Assembly (NCBI GenBank): GCA_963573385.1
Contig: CAUYLG010051171.1
Span: 1-64,000 of the forward strand
Reading direction: 5' to 3'
DNA from: Cacajao melanocephalus
Lineage: Eukaryota; Chordata; Mammalia; Primates; Pitheciidae
DNA: 64,000 bases
Shown piece after piece: positions 1 to 28,009 of this stretch. The notes beneath the pieces were generated by a model. That model ran no database searches. It was given only the letters and a program-made list of their open reading frames with translations, and was not told where the DNA came from. Within the stretch, counting starts at the first letter, position 1. Every line of letters starts with the position of its first letter. The position numbers were made by a program, and so were the translations under genes.

Positions 1-299
1 ACAAGGATATCCAGGACTTGAACTCAGACCTGGAACAAGTAAACTTAACAAATATTTACAGAACTCTCCACCCCAAATCAACAAAACATACATTTTTCTC
101 AGTATCACATTACACCTATTTTAAAAGTGACCACATAATTGGAAGTAAATCACTCCTCAGCAATTGCATAGCATTTCACAGGTTTAAATAAAATACTGGT
201 TGGCTGCCTGTTTGTTATTTTCATCCCTTATTCCTTCCTGTCTCCATCGTTAAGCACAATTATTGGCATAAAAGAGGTTTTTAATACCCATTTTTAGAC

Positions 300-470
300 T
301 GCATTCTAGCCTGGACAATAGAACAAGAATCCCGTTCTCTCTCCCTCTTTCTCTTCCTCTTTCTTTCTCTCTTACATTCTTTTCTTTTTTTTTTCTTTCT
401 TTCACTCTCACTTTCTTTCCTCTCTTTTTCTTTCTTTAAAAAATAAAAATTAAAAAAAATAAAAAAAATG
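300..470 (+). repeat. Alu 3' remnant with CT-rich low-complexity tract
   Basis: Begins GCATTCTAGCCTGGACAATA, the decayed end of an Alu right arm, followed by about 110 bases of C/T and then A-rich DNA. Confidence 0.65.
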
Positions 471-779
471 AAAGTGAATTCTGATGAAGGAGAGAGGAAA
501 TATTTTTAAGAGATCAAAAGGGACTTTAAATAAACATATATCCATTAAAAATATAAACCAAATATGACAATAACATTTATATCTGTTCAAACTGGATGGT
601 GAATATGTCAGCTTTAAAAGCCTAAATTTCTTCAGTAATTTTTAACTTTTTAAAAGAAAATATATGTTCTTTTCTTTGATTTCCCTAAACTAGGGTAGTT
701 AAGACTCCTATTGTTTATATAACAGTTAATATCACTATCCCTATATTTATCATATTGAATTTCATGTATCTATTTATCT

Positions 780-900
780 TCTTCCCTAGGCTGTGTGCTC
801 CTTGAAAGACAGTTTATTGTTCATCTTTGCAGCCCTAAAGATTAGTAAAGAACCAAGCAAATGCAACAATATGTTTATTGAATGAATGAATAAATTAAGC
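780..900 (+). repeat. L2 LINE 3' end
   Basis: GTGTGCTCCTTGAAAGACAG, then TTCATCTTTGCAGCCC and TTTATTGAATGAATGAAT, the usual L2 terminus. Confidence 0.7.
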
Positions 901-2384
901 AAAGTTAAAAGGTGATGAGTATGACCAGGTATTTTATTTCAGCATTTCTTTGTAAAATGGTATGGCTGTTAAAGTGAAACTTTAATGTTTTATTTTAATA
1001 AAGAAAATTCCATTTAGGAGGAGCTGGCATTTCCAGACTTTAGATATGAAATCAGTCATTTACATTTGGGGCAGACATCCTACCTGTGTTCTGGGAATAT
1101 TGCCTGAATGGTCTATAGTTACAAGAATGTACGTATGTATACACAATTGCTCCCAGAGAGAATGTGACTTAGGGGTTATGAATGAGGAAAAGCCAGTTGT
1201 GAATTTAAAAAATGTATATTTTGACAAATCCAGAATCATGATCTGGTTAGAATTCTACAAGCTTTCATCCATACCCCCGATACATAGAGCTTAAAGGTTT
1301 CATATCCTGTAAGCTCTATGTATCTTAGGGGAAGAATTCCTTTGTATATAAAGCATTTGTACAGAAAGGGGAAGAGTTCATTTTTATATAAAGTTGAGAT
1401 CACCTAGGAAGAAAGAAATCAATACCTTAGTGCCTTTTATATCCATACAAAACAGAATTCACAGACTGGAATTCATTGAAAAAGATTTGACATTATCTAG
1501 AGGTGGGGAAGAGCAATGATGCTACTAAGAAACAATCACTGTGAAGAAGAAAGAGATAAAACTTGTGGATTGGAAACTGCATCTACTGTTGGGTGGTCAA
1601 AAGGCAGTCTTAGACTGCTTTGCAGCCCCGGACCTGCTTTAACAGTGAGTGTGTAGCACCTTGTCACTAAAGAGCTACAACATTGGATGCCTAAGCCTAC
1701 TTTCCTGCTTTGGTGTGGATCTGGGGTGAGGTGCCCCACCATGGAGCCAAAAGTTTTAGTGAGTAGGCCTTGCATCAAATAACTTTCTTTCCCTGGTTTG
1801 TCAGTAGCCTCAGATCTCCACCTGAGCTAAGAATACAGAACAAGTGACAGGTATGCCCAGTCGACACTGTATACATTGGCTAGGGTTGGAGGCATAGAGG
1901 GGGTGTAGGAGGAGAGGGGAAAGTAGGGGAAGGTGAGGGTGAAGGACATTTTACTTTCTTTTTTTTTTTTTGGCCACTAGGCAGCAGTAGAAGAACAAAG
2001 AAAATTTTTGGAATTTTGTAAGTAACAGATTTTGTTAGAATATTGGATCTGAGAATTATTATAATTTGAATAATAATATATATAATATTATTTTGTACCC
2101 TCAACTGGTAAAGAAGGATTGATGACACCGGAACTGAGTTTTACGGAATTATTCCTCACTTGGCCTTTCTCATTTGGATAGGTATTTTCTACACAGCTGG
2201 TATATTCCTAGCTGGAGCAGAGGAAGGCCTGTTGCCCCCCTCAGGAAACTTAAACGGAAAATTGGTTAAGAACTAGATGGAAGAAGCTTGGGTATATGGA
2301 TTAGGTGTCTTGTCTTGGAAATATTTCACTTGCTAGCTATGGTTCCCTATTTATTAATTCTCCTTGGCCTCCTAACATCTCAAC

Positions 2385-2620
2385 AGTATGTTAAGAGCAT
2401 AGACTGTAGAGCCAGACCGTCTGGATTACAATTCCAGTTCCCCATTTACAAGTTGTGTGATATTGGCTAAAAGACTTAAGCTTTCATTACTTCACTTTTC
2501 ATATTCTCAAAATGGGTTAAATAAAGATATCTGCCTTGTAAGCTTTTTGTGGGAATTATGTGCAAGTCAGGTACTTAGCACTAAGTAAATGTCTGTTAAT
2601 AAATAAACGATTGCTATTTA
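2385..2620 (+). repeat. MIR SINE
   Basis: AGAGCATAGACTGTAGAGCC, CAAGTTGTGTGATATTGGC, CTCAAAATGGG and the GGAATTATGTGCAAGT tail fit the MIR consensus in plus orientation. Confidence 0.75.
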
Positions 2621-3264
2621 AAGGTCTGATTCATTAACTTTGTACCAAACTTTGTAGAAAAATCTACAGAGCTGTTTTGAAATCCACGATACTTGGGTTC
2701 AATCCCAAAACTGCTGAGTTAGAATCCGTGGCTAAGAAATACTCTAAGGGCTCCTCATACAATTCTGTTATATACCAAATCCCATAACAACCCTACAAAG
2801 TCAATATTACTCTTGTTTCATAGAAGACACTGAGACTCGTAAGATTTCATTTTTCCAAGATTACACATCAAATAAGAGACAAGAGTATTAGGATCTAAGA
2901 ATTTCTGATTCAGAATTTCTTACTTCTTCCAACTTACCATATAAGCCAGACGAAACTATGGAGAGAGGGGCTCACAGAATGAAAGGAGCAAGTATAAAAG
3001 AGAGGTGGGGACAAGAGAAAGAAGAAGAAAGGGGGGCAAGATGAAGTGTGGCTGGATAATATAATATGGAACTGATAATCAAGAAGAATTTTCCTTTCAA
3101 GTAACAGAAAAAATTGGTGGTCATGGAAATGGAGCAGTTCGAAGTGACACTGACAAAAACAAATGTCTTCTTCAATATTTTGCCTCAAGCTCACACTGCT
3201 GCTCTTGGTTAATAATTCTGCAGCCTTGTGCTCATGTGTTAGTATTAATTATATGTGTGATTAC

Positions 3265-18868
<15,604 letters not shown>

Positions 18869-20929
18869 ATTCGTTTAGCCTATTTACTGAAGGAGAAAGT
18901 AATCATGGTGAAACACAACCTAGAAAAAATAAGTATAATAAGAAAAACCTTGATGATACTCTTGAGAAAAAATATTTACTACCTTTGAAAAATATAAACA
19001 TAAATTAAAAATATTATTTTAATAATTTGTGACTGTAAAATTTCAACTCAAATATATTCACTTTAAGCTTTTTAGGGGAATGGGTGATAGTGGGAAGGCA
19101 GAGTGATTATTATCACAATTTTGCAATAACTTGGAATACTGACATGGAAAAGCTATAATTCAAGTTCAGAACCTATAAGATAATTTCACATTTTTGGCCT
19201 TCTATGACAGAATTTTAAGTACATAAATAGAGTAATTAAATTAATTTTATCCTGTTAAGAGCCATTTCTTGTTCTTTATATTTAAATAGAAATCTCAGTG
19301 CTAATCAAATTAACATCAAGAGTCTGATTACTTAAATTTGTGTGAATAATAAATTACACCCATTAGATACAACCTCAATAAAGCATTTTCTTGTAGTTTT
19401 ACCTTCAGATTGAATCAACTTTTATCAAAAGAGTTAGGTTGTAAATCATAATCCAGGCTCAAACTACTTGAAACTTGATCTGAGATACAGGAAAAATAAA
19501 GCAATTTCTCTCACTTTTCTGAATTCAGAAGTCCCTGAATAACTCTGGAAACCACAAAATTAGTTTAAAAAGAAGCAAAAAGAAATCACATGGGAAAGTA
19601 ATTTTGCCCAAAGGTTTGCAAATAAAGAAACACAATTTGTTTTAGTTTCTGTAACCTCAAAATGAAATTCTTTCATATTTTCATATCAAAATATTCAGAT
19701 AATTCTCCCTCAGCTAGCACAGAAGAAATTTTTTTCCATTTTTCTATATTACAATCTACACAATAAAAAATGGTTGGAAAAAAACAGAAAAATTTAGTCT
19801 TAGGTCTTTAACATAAAACACATAAGAATTGGGAAACATCTGAAAAATAGATTGATTTTAGCAGTGTCCACCCACATATTTGGCACAGCACAACAAAATA
19901 GAGCTTTACTTACTGTCAGGAAAATAATAAAAAGCACTCTAGAAACACTGTCAAAACCCAGTTCTTTTTTTGTCTAGGTTACGATTACAACTTCTTTATT
20001 GCTGCTTCTTCATTTATTCTTTAAATGGGTGCCTACTCCAGCAGCTCTTACACAGGCTGGTTTCTGGAAAGGGGTGTAGCCAGACCAAGCTGTACATGAT
20101 GAACTTTTTTTTTCTATGTCTCTTTCTCCCTAAGCCAATTATTCTGCAAGGAAATGACTGCTCTGTGGTTGGTTGGGACTAAAACAAATTCTGTGTTTGT
20201 TCAACTGGCTTTTCAACTACAGGGATAAGGGGAAAAATGGTAAACAAGGAAAATGGAACTAGTTCTTCAAAAATATGAGACCCAGAGGGAGGCAGGAACA
20301 TGAAAGAGTAAAGACAATAACTAACCAAACAAAGCAGTTAAATTTGTATGATAAATCTGTATCTATTTTCTTTTCACTACTGATGAATAAACACAATTGC
20401 CAGTTAGTTGTATATTTAACTAATTCAGACTACATTAGCAGAATATTCTGGAGCTGATTTTTTTTCCTAATAAAGCTAAGCAATCCATAGTAAGCCTTGG
20501 GGAAACTCCTAGGACAGACAAATGAATAATTTTTAACAAACTTATTTCTCCCACCCTCATCACAGTGGATGCAGGATTTCATAATACATAGGAACAAAAT
20601 AAGTCAGTGGATTGCCAAGGTCTACAAAACATGTAAAAAGATTCAGATAAATTTTTGTGCATGAAGACTAGAACAAACTGAAACATGCTCAATTCATATA
20701 GCATAGTCTGTCTCTCTTTGCTCTGTAAAGAGTTGCAAACTTTTTTTGACCTGCCACAGTAAATGGCAAAACAGGAAACCAAAGTCCAGGAATTGGGAAA
20801 TCTCAAATATTTGACATGGCTCCCAATCCACAGATGTTAATAATCATAAAGCTGAGAAACTTTCTGGAGTAAAGCAGATAATTTAAACAACAACATCTAC
20901 TACAGCCATGATACTATTATGTTTGTGTG

Positions 20930-20968
20930 TGTGTGGTGTGTGTAGATATATATATACACACACACACA

Positions 20969-21014
<46 letters not shown>

Positions 21015-21016
21015 AT
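20930..21016. repeat. TG / TA / CA / TA microsatellite
   Basis: A (TG)n run passes into TATATA, then a long (CA)n run, then TATATA. The TG and CA blocks are complementary, so the tract can fold back on itself. Confidence 0.9.
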
Positions 21017-21889
21017 TTCTCTCCTTGGCAATTACTTCTGTTTTTAAAAATAGTCAACAGTGAAATGCCACTTTTTTTACACTGAAAATTGGCACAAACA
21101 CAGTTAATAAAGGTGTTCTAAAGTTCTCATGGGTTGTGGGAAGGTAGGTCATAAGCACTCTTAACATTTTGTATTAGTAATACAACAAAATTCAAAGTTA
21201 CTTTTGAACCAACTGGAATACAGTTAAGGTTTTTATGAGTTTTTGTTATCATTGTTTGTTATCATTGTTTTAGACCCTTTATACTTTATTTTAGGAATGA
21301 TTTTCATTCTGCCACTCTTATAGTTGTGTTAAAATTCACAGCTATAATATCAATGATAATTATTTAGATTAAATATATATATATTACTTAAATTTCTTAC
21401 CACTTTTTCCTGTGTATGCTTTCTCTTCCTTTTTCTTGACCTGTTGCCTTTCATTTATTTTCATTTTGGGGAGGCCATTTTCCTTATGTAATGTGACAAT
21501 TTCCCCACAAATGGTGACCTAATATACTGAAGTGCCCAGCCTCCAGCTAGAAGGCATGGAAATGGTGGGTAAAATATACCTCCAAATTGAATTTCCAATA
21601 CATAGTCAAATTCAAAAAACGAAGGAAAAAAGATAAAGAATGTAAACAACAATGGAAGATGAGACAGAAAGACATGTTTCCAGGTATTCAAACTGAAAAG
21701 GAATTTAAAGTTTCCCTTAAGCTGTGAGTGGCATTTCATACACTCTAGCAGTTCAAGGATATATTGAACTGAAAACCAGGCCTCAGGTGTTTTAATGACC
21801 CTCTGACCTGAACTTGTTTCTTGAAAGGTTGGAAAGCTGGAGTTCATATTCCTGCAGGAATCCAGAGGGTTTATAGGACTGTCCAGTGC

Positions 21890-21920
<31 letters not shown>

Positions 21921-21964
21921 AGGAAAATTTCACCTCCAATCTCAGGGAAGAGCATAGTCATATT

Positions 21965-22033
21965 CTCTGCCCAATTTCTCAAAGACAGACAGACAGATAG
22001 AGAGAGAGAGAGAGAGGAGAGAGAGAGAAAGAG
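21965..22033. repeat. GACA/GATA and GA microsatellite
   Basis: GACAGACAGACAGATA followed by interrupted (GA)n. Low-complexity DNA between ABCA6 and ABCA10. Confidence 0.85.
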
Positions 22034-22149
22034 ATCGCCCATAGAAAATGAAACCCCAAAGCACGTAGCGCCTGTGTCAGGTACAAGAGACAGCAGAGGA
22101 ATCTGAATTTATTCTCCTAGCATAATAACATGTCCAGAGATATATCATA

Positions 22150-22345
22150 GCAGTTATGTATATACTCTGGAGCCAAATTTGTATTCAAATTCTGGCTCTA
22201 CCATGTACCAGCTGTGTGACCTTGCACAATCCATTTAACTCTCACTTCCTCAGGTTTTTTACCCCAAAAAGTGGAGAAATAACAGTATTAACATATATGT
22301 TTATTATAGGGATTAAATTCATCTAAGTAAAGTACATAGAACAAT
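22150..22345 (+). repeat. MIR SINE
   Basis: Contains the MIR core: CTGGAGCCAAA, then TCTGGCTCTACCATGTACCA, GCTGTGTGACCTTG, and CTCACTTCCTCAG. Plus orientation. Confidence 0.8.
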
Positions 22346-22392
22346 GAGGGAAAACTGCAAAAGTTCAAAAAATGTTACTTGCTGCTGCTATT

Positions 22393-22430
22393 TCCCCTCC
22401 TCCTCCTCCTCCCTCCTCCTCCTCCTCTTA
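22393..22430. repeat. CTC/CCT triplet repeat
   Basis: A run of about twelve CTC/CCT triplets with one interruption. The complementary strand would read as poly-Glu/Arg; no gene is implied. Confidence 0.85.
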
Positions 22431-23587
22431 CTATCCTGGAGTGTCACAGAGAAAACCCAAAAAAATCTGTAAAGATACACCCAAATTTCAGAACACAAAG
22501 CAATAAAGTTAAAAGAAATATTCTTCCCAGAAGATAAACTCATAATCATAAGCCCATCATGAAAACAAATCATCAGACCAAACAAATGAGACTATTAGAA
22601 ACTAAGGAGGAAATTACCCCTTCCAAATGTGACTAATACAAAATACAGGCTCTCCCAAATGTGACTAATACAAAATTCTAAGTAGTATTATTTTTAAGAT
22701 ATTCTTTTTTTTTTTAATAATTATGTGTGTTTCTTTGGAGAACTTTGCTGATTATTGCACTTGGATTTAATTGTTCTGTAGTCTAATTTTTCTCATCTGG
22801 CCAATGACTTTTTTCACATTAGTGACATATTAAAGAAGTCTAGATTCATCAGCATGGTGGTTGGACTCTGTTGGCAATTAATTAGGTCAGTGATACTTTT
22901 TCTTTCTTCTTTTTCCTTTTGTTTTTTTCTGACAAGATAACCCCTTTTTTTCCCTTCTCCTTCATTTCTCACTGTAAGACATACAGGATTCCTTAAAAAC
23001 AAAGGTCCTCTTCACTTCAATTACTACCACAGCCTGGAGATGGTTTTGGCTGAGTAGCCAAGGTTCTTGGTAAGACTTTTTTCTTTTTGTGGGAACCCCC
23101 TGAGCTGGTTGCAAGTGAAAAAATAAACACAACAAAAAAATGAAACCATATGGTAGAATGATCATTAGGCTGAGCATTTTCTTCCTTGACTAACTTCTCT
23201 GTTCTGTTCAGTGATATAACAGGCTTTCTCTTAGTTGGATCATGATTTCATAACTCCCCCAGCCAAGGTGGAAGAACATAATATGACAGGCTTTCAAATT
23301 TCTCTTCACTTTCCACCTTACCCAATATAATCACAGATTGGAGGGGTATGTGTTATTATCTGGGGATTATAGTAAGAGCCTGGGACCTTTCTTAGTTCCA
23401 TTTTAGCTGTATATTTCTGCCATCATTTTTTGTTTATGGAAATGGACACTTTACTTGGCATTATTGCCAACAGTTTCTAATTCCTTCCTATCTGAGGAAA
23501 TTTCTGGAAAACTAGGGATAGAATGCATTGGTACAACTCCACATGATGACTCAGACATTCTAGGAACATATTTGAACTGATTATGTA

Positions 23588-23981
23588 GATAACTGCTGTA
23601 ACGGTTAATACTGTCAACTTGATTGGATTGAAAGATGCAAAATATTGATCCTGGGTGTGTCTGTAAGGATGTTGCCAAAGAAGATTAACATTTGAGTCAG
23701 TGGGCTGGGAAGGGCAGACCCACCCTTAATCTGGGTGGGCACCATCTAATCAGCTGCCAGCTCAGCCAGAATAAAAAGTAGGCAGAAAAACATAAAAAGG
23801 CTAGACTGGCTTAGCCTCTCAGCCTACATCTTTCTCCTGTGCTGGATGCTTCCTGCAATCAAACATGGGACTCCAAGTTCTTTAGCTTTGGGACTTGGAC
23901 TGGCTTCTTTGCTCCTCAGCTTGCAGACAGCCTATTGTGGGACCTTGTGATTATGTGAGTAATACTATTTAATAAACTCAT

Positions 23982-24012
<31 letters not shown>

Positions 24013-24062
24013 TACATATGTATATCTCCTATTAGTTCTGTCCCTCTAGAGAACCCTGCCAA
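23588..24062 (+). mobile_element. ERVL-type solo LTR (MLT2-like)
   Basis: Starts GTAACGGTTAATACTGTCAA and ends TCCCTCTAGAGAACCCTGCC, with GCTCCTCAGCTTGCAGAC and AATAAACTC (polyadenylation signal) in between and a (CA)n tract at 23979-24010 near the end. The class is recognised from the ends; the exact subfamily is uncertain. Confidence 0.65.
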
Positions 24063-25169
24063 AGATATATATGCAACATTCTTAGTTGCAGCATCGTTTA
24101 TAACACGGAAACTGAGAAACAACCTATATATCTTTCAATTTATTCTCAACCATAAAGTTTTGGTACATCCAAAGATGGAAATACTAAATACACATTCCAA
24201 AAAAAAAAAAAAAAAAGTCTTAAACCGACATAGGTATATAATAGACTAAGAAAGTGTGATGTCCATAGTATGATGTTAAGTAAGATCATTATATAATCAT
24301 AGATATATTATTCTGTGTGCATATGATAGAAAATGTATTAGCTAAGCAAGAGGATTTTTCAGTTTAGGTTGTATAAATACTATAACTTTTGTAGCAAAAC
24401 ATATAAGAATATTAAAAATTATGTTTTTAAAAATTGAATTGAATTCTCCACTTTGACAGTTTTTAAGTGTACAATTCAGTGACATTAATTGCATTCATAA
24501 ACTTGTGAAACCAGCACCACTGTCTAGTTCTCAAATTTTTTATAAACCCAAACAGGAATTTTGTAACCACTAAGTTGTAACTCCCACTCTCTCCTCCCCC
24601 AAGCTGCTAGTAATCTTTAATTTCTTTCTGTCTCAGTGAATGTGTCTAATTTATTAATAGATGTTCCATATGAGTGTAAGCATACAATATTTTCCCTTCT
24701 GCATCTGATTTATTTCAAGTAAATTTTGTTCTATATTTTTGCCACAATAAAAAAAGTTAAATGGATTGAGACACTGAGAATTTATGGGCAATAAATGTAC
24801 ATTCATTTTATTTGCAACTGTTGGTAGTTTTTTACCCAATCCAACACAATCCTGCATTTTCTGAAGTATTTGCTTCTGTATTCATCCAATCAATGTTTCA
24901 TATTGCTCTGCTGCAAACGCTGCTTGTTGGAAGCATGTGAAAGTCAGCAACTGCATGTCAGCTCTGCTTCCACTACGTCTATCTTCTCACTGCTGCTTCT
25001 CACTTTAGGGTGGTTTCTGTGGCAGTGGTCCTCCTGTCACTTTTGGAACAAGACACATTTTGCATTGAAGTTGTTGCTTGTCTGACGTCCTATCTTCCTA
25101 GGTGTTTCACAGGATACTTTTAGGCTAACTTTTTCAGTTGGAATTCTGAAACCACAGGTTGTACAAGAA

Positions 25170-25490
25170 ATGTGGTACCAACATCTGCATCCAGTGAGGC
25201 CTCACATTGCTTCTACTTGGCAGAGGTGAAGTGGAGCCAGCATGTGCAAAAATCACATGGCAAGAGAGATAGAGAGAGCAAGAAAGGGATGCCAGGCTCT
25301 TTTTAACTGTCAGTTCCCCTGGGAACTAACAGAGTGAGAACTCACTCATAACTGCAAGGACAGCACCAAGTAATTCATAAGGGGATCCATCCCTATGACC
25401 CAAACACCTCCCACTGGGCCCCACCTCCAACACTCAGAATAAATTTCAACATGACATTCAGAGGGTCAAATATCCAAATGATAGCAGATG
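25170..25490 (-). mobile_element. MST-type MaLR LTR
   Basis: On the minus strand it matches the MSTA/MSTB LTR pattern: a start like TTTGGATATTTGACCC, GGAGGTGGGGCCCAGTGGGAGG, TTGGTGCTGTCCTTGC, and a CTCTCTCTTGCC stretch. It is an old solo LTR fragment with no coding sequence. Confidence 0.7.
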
Positions 25491-25620
25491 GATAATGACT
25501 TTCTTTCTACAGGTCAGAGAATTAAGTTATATGGATCTTACCGAAGAGAGAGAGCCATCATATGATATCTGAACCACTTACCTTAAGACTCTAATAAAGA
25601 AGACATAAGAAAAGTCCATC

Positions 25621-25953
25621 AAAGTTTTATTTCTTTTTTTGTTTGTTTGTAGAAAGTGATTTATTTAAAGAGAGAGAGAGAAACAGGAGAAGGAGAGAGA
25701 AATAAACAGCTAACTCTCACACTGAGTGAGAGAATCCAGAAAGATGGAATCCAGGAGAGGAAAGCAGCTTCCACACTGAGTGGAAGGGAATAGAGAGATG
25801 GAGTTTGGGAGGGGAAGACAGGCTTTCACGAAGGGAGTGTTCATGGAAGGGGACTCCAGAGGGGAAATCCAGGATAGAGGAAAACATCTTCCACGAGCAC
25901 AAGAGTGTTCGTGGAAGGGGAGCCAAACATGGAGTCCCCAAAGTTTTATTTCT
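25621..25953 (-). mobile_element. Unidentified retroposed insert with hairpin repeats, flanked by 14-bp target-site duplications
   Basis: The same 14 bases (aaagttttatttct) flank a 305-bp block at 25621-25634 and 25940-25953. Read on the minus strand, the block ends with AATAAA and then an A-rich tail (RC of 25635-25652) directly against the duplication, and the target junction (TTCTT/AGAAA) resembles an L1 endonuclease site. This is the signature of L1-mediated retroposition of a polyadenylated RNA. The body holds four units of about 55-65 nt, each with an inverted repeat at 25714-25732, 25768-25786, 25823-25849 and 25888-25917. I do not recognise the source RNA. It could be a transcript derived from an LTR or a lineage-specific non-coding RNA. 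Open frames in it look like by-products of the repeat. Confidence 0.75.
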
Positions 25954-26754
25954 AAGAAATAAATTTGCATATAATTCAAATGTAACAACTCTGGTATTAC
26001 ATCAATACAACTATTATATCAATGCAGCAATTATATAACACAAAAGTGTTATAATGACATGAGAAATGTTTGTAAACTGTGCAGTGAAAAGATACAAAAA
26101 ATTACTATGCCTACTGATAATACCTTTGAAAAAAGACTCATAAAAAATACATTGCATATAAAAGTTGGCTGAATAAAATATTAACTGTGATACTTTCTTA
26201 CAGATTATGGTTATCTTCTTCTATAAAATTTTAATATGTACTAAAATTCATGTGTGTATTTTATAATCAGAATATGTCATTACAATTAAATGTTCTGCTG
26301 TGCCATTTCATCAGCTTATCAGAGCTTCTTATAGTGAATGTCACATTAAATTAGAATCTGAGTAAATAATCTGTAAAAATAGCTGATACATTTGAAATTT
26401 AGGCTAAAAATCTCATTTTTATTTGTAAAATGTGCTCAGTATTAATTTTATTGACAATAACCAAAAACCAACCTAATATTATATGATTTTTAAATTATTT
26501 TTAAGCACAAATTAGACACATGTTGGGGATGAATAACATGTCTGATTTCGTTCATTCTGTCTACTACTTTTTCCTATATTTCCTTGTTTTCGTCATCCTA
26601 AAATTTAAAAAAAGGAAAACTTTAATCATTATTGAATGTTTACACTACTGGATGTTTTCTTTTGTTAACTGAAGTAAAAGGAAACATTCCTGTAGAATTG
26701 TGGAAGCTAACAATATAGTACAACCTAAAATGGAATGTTAGGAGGTTCTTCGTT

Positions 26755-26853
26755 TTAAGGGTCTTCCTGTGGGAGAAGTTTCCATCGAACTGTTGTATCA
26801 ATTTTGTCATCAACATTTCCCAGCTCCTGCTCTTTACAGAGTTCTAAGAATAC
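26755..26853 (-). pseudogene. ABCA10: ABCA10 exon P25, stop codon and start of 3' UTR
   Basis: Coding part of 99 nt after acceptor CTTAG. It encodes [20 protein letters not shown], then [10 protein letters not shown] and TAA at 26755-26757. The 3' UTR runs left of this; several AATAAA or ATTAAA candidates lie between 26400 and 26650 and I cannot choose among them. Confidence 0.88.
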
Positions 26854-26960
26854 CTAAGTAAGAGAAAATAAAAAAGATACAAAAATGTCAAGGTGTTTCT
26901 GAAAGATGGATTCATACAGAGGTTATCTGGATGATGCTCTCTTGTTCAAAGAAAATGCAC

Positions 26961-27016
26961 CTGCTCCAAGGTAGCCTGAGAGAGGCTGTATTCCTCCAGG
27001 TTGAAGGTCTGTTTCA
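26961..27016 (-). pseudogene. ABCA10: ABCA10 exon P24
   Basis: 56 nt, acceptor TGCAG and donor GTGCAT, open. It encodes KQTFNLEEYSLSQATLEQ, identical to the human sequence as I recall it. Confidence 0.87.
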
Positions 27017-27929
27017 CTGCATTTAAGGAGACTGACATTAGTGGCTTATATATTTTTCATCAAGTGTTTGTAAAGTCACAATAGAGACAGTAACTTCAAA
27101 TTGTTTAGATACTATAAGATATAGGCCAAATAATTACATTTCCTTGAAAGATAAATTAAAGAAGAGTGCTGATATGGCTAATAAAAGATAGCCATGTGTG
27201 AACATATTCAGTTTCCTATTAACTCTCTCTAAAAAGCTCCTTGTGTCCTATTTTAGTAATAAAATAGGATTGATTCTTTACATGTATGCTTTGGGCTCCA
27301 AATCAGCTGTTGAGAATAATTTATTCTATATTTATAAATCTATGGAGAAGTCCACTCCTTGCTGGCTCCCTTTTAACAGATCTCACACTTCTATATTCTG
27401 CAACAATAGCCATAAATGCACAGTGTCTCTGGAACTAGTTCAGAAGCCCCTCCTCAATCGTGACTTGTTACACCTCACCCCTCTGCGTTTTCCTTCGATG
27501 ATCTTCACTCAGTCCTCCTATTGTTGCCTCTGTACATTTGCTCCTGGTACTTTGTCTTTTAGAAACATAGAGAACCCAAAAGCTCACCTTGATACTCTTT
27601 GGGACAATATTCTTATAATTATCCCTCAATTCTACGCACTGGTGTCATGGTAAGAAACAGCCCTGAACCCCAGTTCAGTCCTGCAGGATGGAATAACCTG
27701 ACTGATCTGTGGCTGGGCTTCCTTGACAGCACAGGAAGAATCATGTGGACCAAACCTACATCTAGGGCCACCACTTCATTTCCTTTGAGATTGTTAAGAC
27801 TATTCTGCTAGGGATTTTCCATGTTTTGATTGATTATTTAATTATTCTACCTGAAAGTGCATAGTATATATTCTGAATGAAAATATGCAACCAATACATA
27901 AAGTCTTATTTATATATACCCAAACTTAC

Positions 27930-28009
27930 CTGCCTCTAATTTGAAAAAGGTCCAAGATAGAGGGTGGACATCCTCCACAGGTAATTTATATGCCATTAAG
28001 GAGGAATAT
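27930..28009 (-). pseudogene. ABCA10: ABCA10 exon P23
   Basis: 80 nt, acceptor GACAG and donor GTAAGT. It is open in the family frame: [18 protein letters not shown], then FFKLEA. In the frame shifted by the previous exon it reads TAA after four full codons. Confidence 0.87.

Larger units (their letters stand above)
1..3264. other. ABCA6 intron (window edge to exon 9)
   Basis: No exon found; NBD1 Walker A is not here. It holds an Alu tail remnant with a CT-rich tract (300-470), an L2 3' end near 780-900 and MIR-like stretches at 2385-2620 and 2650-2930. Confidence 0.65.
18887..26754. other. Intergenic interval between ABCA6 5' end and ABCA10 3' end
   Basis: About 7.9 kb. It should hold the ABCA6 promoter, its non-coding first exon(s) and the ABCA10 3' UTR, but none is recognisable by eye: no CpG-rich stretch or clear TATA context was seen. 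Contents I can name are microsatellites, a MIR, an ERVL-type LTR, an MST LTR and an unknown retroposed insert, listed separately. 18890-20900 shows nothing recognisable. Confidence 0.6.

Noticed and set aside
1..3264. Search for the ABCA6 NBD1 exon
   Set aside because: No Walker A-type sequence was found on the minus strand in this stretch; the exon is taken to lie beyond the left edge.
21461..21847. 128-codon minus-strand open frame in the intergenic interval
   Set aside because: No recognised domain and no sign of ABCA6 5' exons; the composition looks like random AT-rich DNA.
25710..25988. 92-codon minus-strand frame with repeated HEHS/CGSCFP text
   Set aside because: The repetition comes from the tandem hairpin units of the retroposed insert, not from a protein repeat.
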